A stretch of 64,000 nt of DNA from Acinetobacter sp. ANC 7912 (GTDB lineage Bacteria > Pseudomonadota > Gammaproteobacteria > Pseudomonadales > Moraxellaceae): NCBI RefSeq assembly GCF_039862785.1, contig NZ_CP156795.1, positions 3,075,975 through 3,139,974 on the forward strand, read 5' to 3'. Numbering within the stretch: the stretch's first letter is position 1; every line of letters begins with the position of its first letter. Below the pieces are notes generated by a model. It had not been told where the DNA came from and ran no database searches. It saw nothing but the letters and a program-made list of their open reading frames with translations. Shown piece after piece: positions 9,299 through 17,590 of the stretch. The translations under genes and the position numbers were made by a program.

Positions 9299-9862
9299 TT
9301 ATTTTAACATCTGATATAAAAACAATAGTTTTTGAGCGCCTAACAATAAGTTTTCCTCCCAGTCGAGATGTGCTGTGTCATTGGCACCATCGGTAATGTA
9401 TTTCACAGAAATCAGGCGTATGCCGAGTTTCTTGCATACCTTGGCCAGTGCATAGCCTTCCATGTCGACCAGTTGACAGGGCACTTTCGGTTGTCCTGTT
9501 TCGAAGCTATCCCCGGTTCCACAAATACCCTTGGGCAAATGATCAAAGTAAGGCTCCAATTCAATCGCACCCGGGAAATGCTGATCCATCGGAGTCACGC
9601 CCACTTCAAAACCCAGCGGTGATACATCCATATCGCGCTGCACAAACTGGCTCACTTCCACCAGTGCATGCGCATCAAAATGCGAACTGCCGGCGGTGCC
9701 CAGGTTCAATAAAGTCTTGCAACCGGTTTTTTGGATCACTTCAAACGCCTTGAAGGCTGCATTGACCTTGCCAATGCCACTGTAATGCACCTCTATACCC
9801 GCTTCTTCAAATAAGCCTTTGGATTCATTGGGCAATGCCATAATCAGCGCATGGTCGGACAT
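9299..9862 (-). CDS. Nucleoside phosphorylase/nucleosidase-like protein (MTAN-type)
   Basis: The 187-aa product belongs to the PNP/UDP-phosphorylase fold. It shows LLNLGTAGS near residues 56-64, the purine-site block VDMEGYALAKV and KYITDGAND with the catalytic Asp. It resembles 5'-methylthioadenosine/S-adenosylhomocysteine nucleosidases, which hydrolyse these compounds to adenine and a thioribose, but is about 40 residues shorter than MtnN. The substrate is therefore uncertain. It is a single gene facing the rutR-like gene tail to tail. Confidence 0.8.
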   Translation of the reverse strand: MSDHALIMALPNESKGLFEEAGIEVHYSGIGKVNAAFKAFEVIQKTGCKTLLNLGTAGSSHFDAHALVEVSQFVQRDMDVSPLGFEVGVTPMDQHFPGAIELEPYFDHLPKGICGTGDSFETGQPKVPCQLVDMEGYALAKVCKKLGIRLISVKYITDGANDTAHLDWEENLLLGAQKLLFLYQMLK

Positions 9863-10136
9863 CAGGTTTTCACTTCAATTTAAAATCACCGACTTATTAA
9901 AAGATAAACCCAGTAAGCCTGCAAATAAAAATTGATTTCTTCCCCTGTCGCATGGATCACTTTTATTCCCACAAGAAATAAGAAAAATTGTGTAATTTTT
10001 ATTTCAATTAGACAGATCAGTACTTCACCGAAAATTTTCCGGCAAAAGAATTTTGCATAAAAACACAACAACAAGACGAAACGGAAAGATTATGGCAATA
10101 TATAGCCTTTCACATTTCCAAGCACTTGATTCGCCC

Positions 10137-11138
10137 ATGAAGCTGCTCCGTCTAAATGCCTTAAGCTCCCATACAGAATTGCCAAAAACGGTGGTGACCA
10201 TTGGTAATTTTGACGGCGTGCATTTAGGTCACCAGATGATGATCAAGCAGCTCAAAGCCGTGGCTGAACAGCAACAGCTAAAAAGTGTAGTGATGATCTT
10301 TGAACCGCAACCGCTGGAATATTTCAAAGGTTATGAAGCACCTCCACGGATTACTTCATTACGTGAAAAAGTTGAATATTTAACTGAACTTGGCGTGGAC
10401 TATATTGCCGTGGCCAAGTTTGATGAAAGTTTCCGTAACCTGAGTGCAGAACAGTTTGCTGACATTTTAAAATCCAAGCTGAATGCTGAGCATCTGGTCT
10501 TAGGCGATGATTTCCACTTTGGCAAACATCGTCAGGGCAATAGCGAATTCCTGCGTAACTACGGTTTTCAGGTCACGAATCTGGAAACCGTGGCACTGGA
10601 CGGCGAACGTGTCAGCTCGACCCGAATCCGTCAGACCCTGCAAGCCGGTGATCTTGCTATGGCTGCGAAACTGTTGGGCCGTCCTTATAGCATTACCGGC
10701 CGAGTGCAATATGGTGATCAGATTGGCCGTACCATTGATTTCCCGACCATTAATGTGCGCCTGAATCGTCACAGGCCTTGTCTGCACGGCATCTACGGCG
10801 TGGAAGTGGTCTGTGAAACCGAATCCTTAAAAGCGAAAGTCCAGACCAGCGATCCAAGTAAAAAAGGCATCGCTGGCTATGACCCAACCGGCCTGTTTGG
10901 TGCCGGTCATGTCGGTACCCGACCGGCTATCCAGCAGGAACATCCGGAATGGCGATTAGAAGTACATTTCCCCGAGGTTTCTGCTAATCTGTATGGCCTG
11001 TTAATGCGGGTGACATTCTTAAACTATTTACATGGCGAAAAGAATTATCCTTCGCTAGAAGCCTTAAAAGCCGGAATTGATGACGATGTCGAGAAACTGC
11101 TTGAGTTTCGTCGAAATCATCCCAAATTTCCCTTTTAA
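10137..11138 (+). CDS. ribF: Bifunctional riboflavin kinase/FAD synthetase
   Basis: RibF phosphorylates riboflavin to FMN and adenylates it to FAD. The 333-aa product has the N-terminal adenylyltransferase site (TIGNFDGVHLGHQ near residues 20-32) and a C-terminal flavokinase domain (GRPYSITGRV, then DFPTINV). I chose ATG 10137 because MKLLRLNAL matches the usual RibF start. ATG 10092 has the better ribosome site (GGAAAG) and would add 15 residues. It begins a run of genes ending with fkpB, and ribF is commonly followed by ileS in this order. Confidence 0.9.
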   Translation: MKLLRLNALSSHTELPKTVVTIGNFDGVHLGHQMMIKQLKAVAEQQQLKSVVMIFEPQPLEYFKGYEAPPRITSLREKVEYLTELGVDYIAVAKFDESFRNLSAEQFADILKSKLNAEHLVLGDDFHFGKHRQGNSEFLRNYGFQVTNLETVALDGERVSSTRIRQTLQAGDLAMAAKLLGRPYSITGRVQYGDQIGRTIDFPTINVRLNRHRPCLHGIYGVEVVCETESLKAKVQTSDPSKKGIAGYDPTGLFGAGHVGTRPAIQQEHPEWRLEVHFPEVSANLYGLLMRVTFLNYLHGEKNYPSLEALKAGIDDDVEKLLEFRRNHPKFPF

Positions 11139-11202
11139 TACCCCGTATTTTTATTGTAAAACGTGTCTGTCAAATGACAGATTGAATTGGAAGACAACTT
11201 GC

Positions 11203-14049
11203 ATGAGCGATAAGCAAACTCCTGAAAATGCAGTGGATTACAAAGCCACGCTGAACCTCCCAGGTACTGACTTTGCAATGAAGGCAAATCTGGCAGTACG
11301 TGAAGTGAAATGGTTAGAAGAGTGGTATGCCGACAACATTTATCAGCAGATTCGTGCGTCGCGTATTGGCAAGAAAAAATATGTACTTCATGACGGCCCT
11401 CCATATGCCAACGGTCAGATTCACCTTGGCCATGCGGTAAACAAGGTTCTGAAAGACATCATCATTAAAAGCCGTGTGATGGACGGCTATGATGCGCCTT
11501 ACGTTCCAGGCTGGGATTGTCACGGTCTTCCAATCGAACTGAAAGTCGAAGAAAAAGTCGGTAAAGTCGGCGTGAAAGTAGATGCGGCAACGTTCCGTAA
11601 ACACTGCCGAGAATATGCGTATACCCAAGTCGAATTACAGAAAAAAGACTTCGTGCGTATGGGCGTGTTCGGTGACTGGGACAACCCTTACCTGACCATG
11701 AACTACAAGCAGGAAGCAGACATCGTTCGTGCCCTAGGTGCGATTGCCAAAGCGGGTCATATCGAGCCAGGCCTGAAACCAGTCAACTGGTGTCTGGACT
11801 GTGGTTCATCTCTGGCTGAAGCAGAAGTTGAATACGAAGACAAAAAATCAGACGCGATCGACGTTGGTTTCTCTGTCGTTGACCTAGCTGATTTATCTGC
11901 ACGTCTGGGCGTTGAAGTTAAAGATTCAACTGATATCGTGATTTGGACCACGACACCTTGGACATTGCCTGCCAACCAGGCCGTTGCCCTGCACGCTGAA
12001 ATTGAATACCAGCTGGTGAAAGCACGCGGTGAGGAAAAAGCGGATCAAAACTTTATCCTAGCCAAAGATCTGGTTGAATCTGCAACTGAACGTTATGGAT
12101 TCAACAGTGTTGAAGTGATTGCTGAATTTGCCGGAGCTAAACTTGAAAATCTGGTGCTGCAGCATCCTTTAATTGCAGATCGTCAAGTGCCTGTAATTCT
12201 AGGCGAACACGTCATCGCAACTAGCGGTACTGGTGCAGTACATACAGCACCGGGCCACGGTGTAGACGACTATAAAGTAGGTCTGCAATACAACCTGAAA
12301 GTGGATAATCCTGTTGGTGGAAATGGTGTGTATTTACCAACTTCACCGATCTTCCCAGGCGAACACATCTACAAAGCCAATCCAAAAATTATTGCAGCAT
12401 TGGGTGAAGCCAATAAGCTATGGGCGCATAAGCCAATCAAACATAGCTACCCACATTGCTGGCGTCACAAGACTCCAATTATCTTCCGTGCGACACCACA
12501 ATGGTTCATTAGCATGGACAATAAAGGTCTACGCCAAGGTGCATTGAATGCGATCGAAAATGAGATCAGCTTCGTACCAGATTGGGGTAAAAACCGTATC
12601 CAGGCCATGATCGAAGGCCGTCCAGACTGGTGTATCTCACGTCAACGTACTTGGGGCGTGCCAATCCCATTCTTCGTACATAAAGATACCAACGAGCTGC
12701 ACCCACGTACCCCTGAACTGATCGAAGAAGTTGCAAAACTGATCGAGAAAGAAGGCATTGATGGCTGGTATAACCGTGAAGCCAAAGACTTCATTGGTGA
12801 TGATGCTGAGCAATACAATGCGGTTCGCGATACTCTGGACGTATGGTTCGACTCTGGTACAACACACTACGCGGTACTGCGTGAACGTGAAGAGCTGCAA
12901 GATCCAGCAGACCTGTACCTGGAAGGTTCGGATCAACACCGTGGCTGGTTCCAGTCTTCACTGCTGACATCTATGGCCATCAACGAACGTGCGCCATACA
13001 AAGGCCTGCTGACTCACGGCTTCGTGGTGGATGAAAAAGGCCGCAAGATGTCGAAGTCGATCGGTAACGTGATCACGCCACAAGACATTATCAAAGATAT
13101 GGGAGCGGACGGTCTACGTTTCTGGATTGCCTCTTCAGACTACCGTTATGAAATGACTGCCGGTAAGGAAATCTTCAGCCGTGCATCAGATGGTTACCGT
13201 CGTATCCGTAACACCCTACGCTTCCTGCTGGCTAACCTGAATGGCTTTAAACCATCGACTGATGCATTACCAGTGGATCAACTGATTGCACTGGATCAAT
13301 ACATCCTGCAGCGTGCCAATGAAGTTCAGGACATCATCAAGAAAGCCTACGAAGATATGAACTTCCATATCGTCACCAGCGCGCTGACTAACTTCTGTAT
13401 CAATGACCTCGGTGGTTTCTACCTCGACATCATCAAAGACCGTCAGTACACCACCAAAGCGGATTCTCAAGCCCGTCGTTCTGCACAAACTGCGTTGTAT
13501 CATCTGGTACAGGCATTTGTTCGCTGGATGGCGCCAATCCTGAGCTTCACTGCACAGGAAGCTTGGCCACTGATTCCTGAACAGTCAGAGAAATACGTAT
13601 TCACTGCGGAATGGTATGACATTCCATTGGCTTCTGAAGCGAATATCCTGACTGAGGCTGAATGGCAAACCCTGATTTCAGTAAAATCTGCGGTGAACAA
13701 GTTTATTGAAGCAGCACGTACCGCTAAAACTGTCGGTTCTAATCTGTCAGCTAAAGTTGAGCTTTGGGCCAATGACGAGCTGAAAGCTGTACTCGACAAG
13801 TTAGGCAATGAGCTGCGTTTCGTCCTGATTACTTCTCAAGTGATCGTAAATGGCTTTGATGCGGCACAAGGTGAAGCCTCTGATCTGGAAGGCCTGAACG
13901 TGAAAGTCTCTGCTGCAGACGGCGAAAAATGCGTACGCTGCTGGCACGTGCTGCCTGATGTAAACACCCATGCATCACACCCAGGCTTGTGTGGTCGCTG
14001 TATCATCAACTTGCCTACAGGCCAAGGCGAAGAGAGAAAATATGCCTAA
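11203..14049 (+). CDS. ileS: Isoleucyl-tRNA synthetase
   Basis: The 948-aa class I synthetase charges tRNA-Ile. It has the HIGH-type motif HLGH (residues 74-77), the editing domain with WTTTPWTLPAN, the KMSKS loop (GRKMSKSIGN) and a C-terminal zinc finger (CVRCW...CGRC). ATG 11203 follows a GGAAG site; an upstream in-frame start would add an unrelated 42-residue leader overlapping ribF. The last eight bases overlap the lspA start, a sign of translational coupling. Confidence 0.96.
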   Translation: MSDKQTPENAVDYKATLNLPGTDFAMKANLAVREVKWLEEWYADNIYQQIRASRIGKKKYVLHDGPPYANGQIHLGHAVNKVLKDIIIKSRVMDGYDAPYVPGWDCHGLPIELKVEEKVGKVGVKVDAATFRKHCREYAYTQVELQKKDFVRMGVFGDWDNPYLTMNYKQEADIVRALGAIAKAGHIEPGLKPVNWCLDCGSSLAEAEVEYEDKKSDAIDVGFSVVDLADLSARLGVEVKDSTDIVIWTTTPWTLPANQAVALHAEIEYQLVKARGEEKADQNFILAKDLVESATERYGFNSVEVIAEFAGAKLENLVLQHPLIADRQVPVILGEHVIATSGTGAVHTAPGHGVDDYKVGLQYNLKVDNPVGGNGVYLPTSPIFPGEHIYKANPKIIAALGEANKLWAHKPIKHSYPHCWRHKTPIIFRATPQWFISMDNKGLRQGALNAIENEISFVPDWGKNRIQAMIEGRPDWCISRQRTWGVPIPFFVHKDTNELHPRTPELIEEVAKLIEKEGIDGWYNREAKDFIGDDAEQYNAVRDTLDVWFDSGTTHYAVLREREELQDPADLYLEGSDQHRGWFQSSLLTSMAINERAPYKGLLTHGFVVDEKGRKMSKSIGNVITPQDIIKDMGADGLRFWIASSDYRYEMTAGKEIFSRASDGYRRIRNTLRFLLANLNGFKPSTDALPVDQLIALDQYILQRANEVQDIIKKAYEDMNFHIVTSALTNFCINDLGGFYLDIIKDRQYTTKADSQARRSAQTALYHLVQAFVRWMAPILSFTAQEAWPLIPEQSEKYVFTAEWYDIPLASEANILTEAEWQTLISVKSAVNKFIEAARTAKTVGSNLSAKVELWANDELKAVLDKLGNELRFVLITSQVIVNGFDAAQGEASDLEGLNVKVSAADGEKCVRCWHVLPDVNTHASHPGLCGRCIINLPTGQGEERKYA

Positions 14050-14581
14050 TTCACAGCAGAAAAAGGGCTTGTTTCAGTTCTATCCCCACAATTTGTGGTG
14101 GATAGGTCTGACTATTGTTTCAATTATTCTGGATCAATGGACCAAATGGATTGCCAGTACTAGTCTGAATTATGCAGACCCAGTACCGGTCCTGCCCTTT
14201 TTAAATTGGACATTACTGCATAACTATGGCGCAGCCTTTAGTTTCTTGTCCGATGCTGGTGGATGGCAACGTTATTTCTTTACCTCACTGGCAGGTCTGG
14301 TGTCGGTGATTTTCGTGTTCTGGCTAATGCGTATGCCAAAGAACATGAAAGTCCTGCCTTTGGCTGTTGCCCTGATTCTGGGTGGCGCTGTTGGTAACCT
14401 GATTGACCGCGTGACGCTCGGCTATGTAGTCGACTTTATTCACGTCTATTATCAGGACAGCCACTTCCCTGCCTTTAACCTGGCAGACAGTGCCATTACC
14501 CTTGGCACTATTCTGCTGCTGATTGATACGTTTTTCCTGGAAAAACACCGAATTCAACGTTTACAGGCGAAAAATGACTGA
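14042..14581 (+). CDS. lspA: Lipoprotein signal peptidase (signal peptidase II)
   Basis: This inner-membrane aspartic protease cuts the signal peptide of diacylglyceryl-prolipoproteins, which would include the two SsuA lipoproteins here. The 179-aa product has four hydrophobic segments and both catalytic Asp blocks (GNLIDRVTLGYVVDFI and FNLADSAI). It overlaps ileS by eight bases and fkpB by eight, the conserved ileS-lspA-fkpB arrangement of gammaproteobacteria. Confidence 0.95.
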   Translation: MPNSQQKKGLFQFYPHNLWWIGLTIVSIILDQWTKWIASTSLNYADPVPVLPFLNWTLLHNYGAAFSFLSDAGGWQRYFFTSLAGLVSVIFVFWLMRMPKNMKVLPLAVALILGGAVGNLIDRVTLGYVVDFIHVYYQDSHFPAFNLADSAITLGTILLLIDTFFLEKHRIQRLQAKND

Positions 14582-15056
14582 TTTTATTAATCCTAACGAG
14601 GAAACTCGTATCGAAGCCGGCTCTAAAGTCGACCTTCATTTCTCTGTCGCTATTGAAAATGGTGTTGAAATTGACAACACCCGTAGCCGTCCTGAACCGG
14701 TCAGTCTGGTGATGGGTGATGGCAGCCTGCTACCTGGCTTTGAAAAAGCCCTGTTTGGTCTGCGTGCCGGTGACCGCCGTACCGTTAGCCTTCCTCCAGA
14801 AGAAGCATTCGGTCCATGGAACCCTGAAAACATACAGAAATTTGACACGGTTAAATTTGCTGAACGTCCAGTCGAAGGCCACATGATCGAGTTTGAAGAC
14901 AAGGCCAAACAAAGCCTGTATGGCGTGGTGAAATCGGTAAATGATGACATCACCGAAGTGGACTTTAACCATCCACTGGCGGGCAAAAACATTACTTTTG
15001 AAGTAGAAATCTTCAAGGTCACCCCTGCTGGTCAGCAAGGTGTGCAGTTGATGTAA
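14574..15056 (+). CDS. fkpB: FKBP-type peptidyl-prolyl isomerase (SlpA type)
   Basis: The 160-aa cytosolic prolyl isomerase/chaperone has an FKBP domain interrupted by the insert-in-flap region. Visible motifs are VDLHFSVAIENGVEID at the start, GDGSLLPGFEKALFGLRAGD and the C-terminal NHPLAGKNITFEVEI. The family length is about 150-160 residues, so the gene is complete. ATG 14574 overlaps the lspA end. A UUCG-loop terminator closes the operon. Confidence 0.93.
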   Translation: MTDFINPNEETRIEAGSKVDLHFSVAIENGVEIDNTRSRPEPVSLVMGDGSLLPGFEKALFGLRAGDRRTVSLPPEEAFGPWNPENIQKFDTVKFAERPVEGHMIEFEDKAKQSLYGVVKSVNDDITEVDFNHPLAGKNITFEVEIFKVTPAGQQGVQLM

Positions 15057-15069
15057 ATCAATGCAAATC

Positions 15070-15094
15070 AAAAAGCGCCTTCGGGCGCTTTTTT
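15070..15094 (+). terminator. ribF-ileS-lspA-fkpB operon terminator
   Basis: The stem AAAAGCGCC/GGCGCTTTT closes on a TTCG tetraloop and is followed by T residues. Confidence 0.92.
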
Positions 15095-15175
15095 CATGCC
15101 TGATACAAATCCTCTCTATTCACTCCGCAAAATTCTGATTAATTTAAAATTAGTGAAGTAGAACAGGATAATAAG

Positions 15176-15718
15176 ATGAAAATTTACATCATAGTAGGCA
15201 GTGTGCGTGAGGGACGTACCGCGATTAAAGTGGCTGACTGGATCTTTAAGCAGATGAAAACCTATCACTTCAGTACAGTAGAGGCCGAAATTGTCGATCT
15301 GAAAGAATGGAATCTGCCTATTTTTGCTGGGGCACATCCACCACTCACCGGAATTTATGACCAGCCGAAACAGCAGGAATGGGCCGATTTTATCGCGCTG
15401 GCCGATGCTTTTATCTTTGTCAGTCCAGAATACAACCATGGCTATAGCCCGGCCCTGAAAAATGCCCTGGATTATCTGGGCAAGGAATGGCAGGGCAAAC
15501 CAGCAGCTTATGTGGGTTATGGCGCCACCAATGGCTCGCGTTCCATCGACCAGATCCGACAGGTCGGTACCCAGCTCGGCATGATCGATACCAATGCCAT
15601 TGTCGAAATTCGTGACATCTTTAACCGTAACAAGGACTACACCTTTGAAGGCAATGAGTTTGACAATAAAACCTTACGCGCTGTGATCGACAAGCTGATT
15701 CAGTATGTCAGTGCCTAA
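15176..15718 (+). CDS. NAD(P)H-dependent FMN reductase-like flavoprotein
   Basis: The 180-aa product has a flavodoxin-like fold of the NADPH-dependent FMN reductase family. It has the FMN phosphate loop near the start (GSVREGRTAIKVA), PIFAGAHPP, and the SPEYNHGYSPALKNALDYL block typical of the family. Such enzymes reduce FMN or quinones with NAD(P)H. It could in principle supply FMNH2 to SsuD, but it is not in that operon. It is a single gene with no clear terminator before the RNA genes that follow. Confidence 0.85.
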   Translation: MKIYIIVGSVREGRTAIKVADWIFKQMKTYHFSTVEAEIVDLKEWNLPIFAGAHPPLTGIYDQPKQQEWADFIALADAFIFVSPEYNHGYSPALKNALDYLGKEWQGKPAAYVGYGATNGSRSIDQIRQVGTQLGMIDTNAIVEIRDIFNRNKDYTFEGNEFDNKTLRAVIDKLIQYVSA

Positions 15719-15770
15719 ATAAAATCCGACAGCCACGTCAGTTTTAACCTACACGGGAAGCAGAGATAAC

Positions 15771-15802
15771 GGCTATGGGGTGACAGGCAAGCGGGCTATA
15801 TT
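15771..15802 (+). promoter_or_regulatory. Candidate promoter of the first AGGA-hairpin RNA
   Basis: GGCTATG (15771-15777) lies exactly 26 bases before a TATATT hexamer (15797-15802). The second RNA has the same word at the same spacing. No canonical -35 is present, so an activator is likely. The transcript should begin near 15809. Confidence 0.5.
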
Positions 15803-15808
15803 AGAGCC

Positions 15809-15942
15809 ATAGCCGGACAGGATGTCCACCCGCGATACAAGAACAAGAAAAAGCGCATCTCAACAGGAAGTTGTTAGATCCGACAGGAGTCAGATCGTCA
15901 TAGCACACTCAAAAGGCCTCGACAGGATGTCGGGGCCTTTTA
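15809..15942 (+). ncRNA. CsrB/RsmZ-like RNA, copy 1 (putative)
   Basis: About 134 bases hold four short hairpins whose loops all show AGGA: GGACAGGATGTCC (15815-15827), CAACAGGAAGTTG (15861-15873), GACAGGAGTC (15882-15891, inside a longer GATC stem) and CGACAGGATGTCG (15920-15932). The last is the top of the terminator (GGCC stem 15915-15937, then T residues). CAGGA(U/A)G in hairpin loops is the known CsrA-binding repeat of CsrB, so I infer an RNA that sequesters CsrA. There is no protein-like frame. A second RNA with the same design begins about 270 bases on. Confidence 0.65.
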
Positions 15943-16038
15943 CTTTATCAGTTTTTACCAAGCTGAGTCATCCCACTGCCTTGCTGCAAAATTCAGCACT
16001 ACTGTACGCTGTAGCGCACATAGATTGGGGAGAATTGA

Positions 16039-16070
16039 GGCTATGCTGACTACTAACCTGCACGTATAGT
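16039..16070 (+). promoter_or_regulatory. Candidate promoter of the second AGGA-hairpin RNA
   Basis: GGCTATG (16039-16045) lies exactly 26 bases before TATAGT (16065-16070), matching the arrangement in front of copy 1 although the sequence between differs. Transcription should begin near 16077. Confidence 0.5.
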
Positions 16071-16076
16071 ACAGAC

Positions 16077-16203
16077 ATACAGGACAGGAAGTCTTGAAGA
16101 ATAAAAAACAATAAATGCAGCAGGAAGCTGACCGGTATGACAGGAGTTATACCTTTAGAATGAATCTGGAAAAAGCCCGGACAGGATGTTCGGGCTTTTT
16201 TCT
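16077..16203 (+). ncRNA. CsrB/RsmZ-like RNA, copy 2 (putative)
   Basis: About 127 bases again carry four AGGA-loop hairpins: AGGACAGGAAGTCTT (16081-16095), CAGCAGGAAGCTG (16118-16130), a 20-base hairpin at 16134-16153 with stem GGTATGAC/GTTATACC, and the terminator top GACAGGATGTT inside a GCCCG/CGGGC stem (16175-16195) followed by seven T residues. Order and loop type match copy 1, but the stems differ with compensating bases. That argues for selected RNA structure rather than a simple sequence repeat. Binding of CsrA is inferred. Confidence 0.65.
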
Positions 16204-16263
16204 TTTTCAGGTCTGCATCATTGAAAAGAGGACGCTTCCCGACCTTATTTCACAGCCAGTACC

Positions 16264-17448
16264 TCAGGGTGCAGTTAGCTTTAACAGTCTTGCCTGTGGA
16301 CCATCTTCAATCACCCAGATCCCACCATCCTGTGCCTGAATTGCCCCACGAATCCGGGCTTTCATATCCAGACGCTGCACTTCTTTCACTGGTTGTTGCG
16401 TGGTATCCACGATCATGATGGCTTTAGAGGACAGCCCTGTAGCAATCGCCTTATTCTGCCATTGTGGAAATACTTTACCCGTGTAGAACATCAAGGAGGA
16501 TGGTGAGATCACTGGTGTCCAGTCGATAGCCGGTGCTTCAAACTCCGGACGGGAACTATGATCGGGAATTGGTTTACCATCATAATGATCGCCATTAGAT
16601 ACGATCGGATAGCCATAGTTTTTGCCTTTCAGCACTTTATTCAGCTCATCCCCGCCTTTCGGTCCCATCTCAATCACCCAGAGCTGCCCTTGTGGATCAA
16701 AAGCCAGACCTAAAGGATTACGGTGTCCCAAACTCCAGATCTGTTTGGCAATCTCGCCCTGATTCATAAATGGATTATCGGATGGAACCGAACCATCATC
16801 ATTCAGGCGGATAATCTTGCCAGCATTAGATTTCATGTCTTGAGCAGGGTTAAACTGCTGGCGCTCACCCGAACTGATCCACAGTTTGCCGTCTGAGCCA
16901 AAGATAATCCGGTGTCCATAATGGCCCTGCCCGGAAGAAAACTTCGGTACCTGCGTCCAGATTTTTTTGTTCTGAGTGAGTTGTGGTGTGTTCTTGGTTA
17001 AATCCAGTTTGCCACGAACCACCACAGCGCCATAGCCACCTCGTCCCTGCTCAGCATAGCTCAGATAGACCCATTGATTACGTTCAAAATCAGGATGCAA
17101 AGTCACATCCCCCAAGCCACCCTGACCACCATAGGCAACTTTTGGAATACCCTTAATTTCAGTCTTTTTGTTGGTGTTTGGACCAAATAAATACAACCGG
17201 CCACGACGTTCAGTAATCAGCAAACGGCCATCCTTTAAAGAGGTGATTGCCCATGGTTCATTAAACTGGGCAATATTGTTGACCTTATAGGCCTGCTGGG
17301 CTTGGGCAGTATTCGAGGTTGATGTCTCTGAATTAGCCTGTTCCTGGCTCTTACCTTGTTCTGAAGAAGTATTATCTTGTGCATGACAGCCTAGACTATA
17401 AGGAATAAAACCTAGAAATAACAGTGCTGCGAGATGGACCTGATTCAT
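16264..17448 (-). CDS. PQQ-dependent aldose sugar dehydrogenase-like protein
   Basis: The 394-aa product has a signal peptide ending in a lipobox-like LGC (Cys21), a low-complexity Ser/Gln/Thr linker (about 25-52) and a six-bladed propeller of the soluble glucose/sorbosone dehydrogenase family. Motifs include FNEPWAI, GGQGGLGDV (with HPDF after it), GHYGHRI and HRNPLGLAFD. It resembles YliI-type aldose sugar dehydrogenases that oxidise sugars with PQQ in the periplasm. No PQQ synthesis genes are in the window. Its stop lies 60 bases from the second RNA terminator, convergent with it. Confidence 0.88.
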   Translation of the reverse strand: MNQVHLAALLFLGFIPYSLGCHAQDNTSSEQGKSQEQANSETSTSNTAQAQQAYKVNNIAQFNEPWAITSLKDGRLLITERRGRLYLFGPNTNKKTEIKGIPKVAYGGQGGLGDVTLHPDFERNQWVYLSYAEQGRGGYGAVVVRGKLDLTKNTPQLTQNKKIWTQVPKFSSGQGHYGHRIIFGSDGKLWISSGERQQFNPAQDMKSNAGKIIRLNDDGSVPSDNPFMNQGEIAKQIWSLGHRNPLGLAFDPQGQLWVIEMGPKGGDELNKVLKGKNYGYPIVSNGDHYDGKPIPDHSSRPEFEAPAIDWTPVISPSSLMFYTGKVFPQWQNKAIATGLSSKAIMIVDTTQQPVKEVQRLDMKARIRGAIQAQDGGIWVIEDGPQARLLKLTAP

Positions 17449-17590
17449 TGTTATTCTGCGTACTTATTAAAATGGATTAACCACAATGTAGCATTTCAGG
17501 GGCACGCTAAAAGCATAAAAAGGTTAAGAAATCGTTAACAGATTTAACTAAATCCAGCCCAGATATAGAATTATTCCTGTGCTATTTCCA

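Noticed and set aside
9886..10074. 62-codon minus-strand frame before ribF
   Set aside because: It is AT-driven, has no family resemblance and overlaps the ribF promoter region.
15809..16203. CRISPR array
   Set aside because: The repeated units are short hairpins with varying stems and spacing, with no constant repeat and unique spacers and no cas genes.
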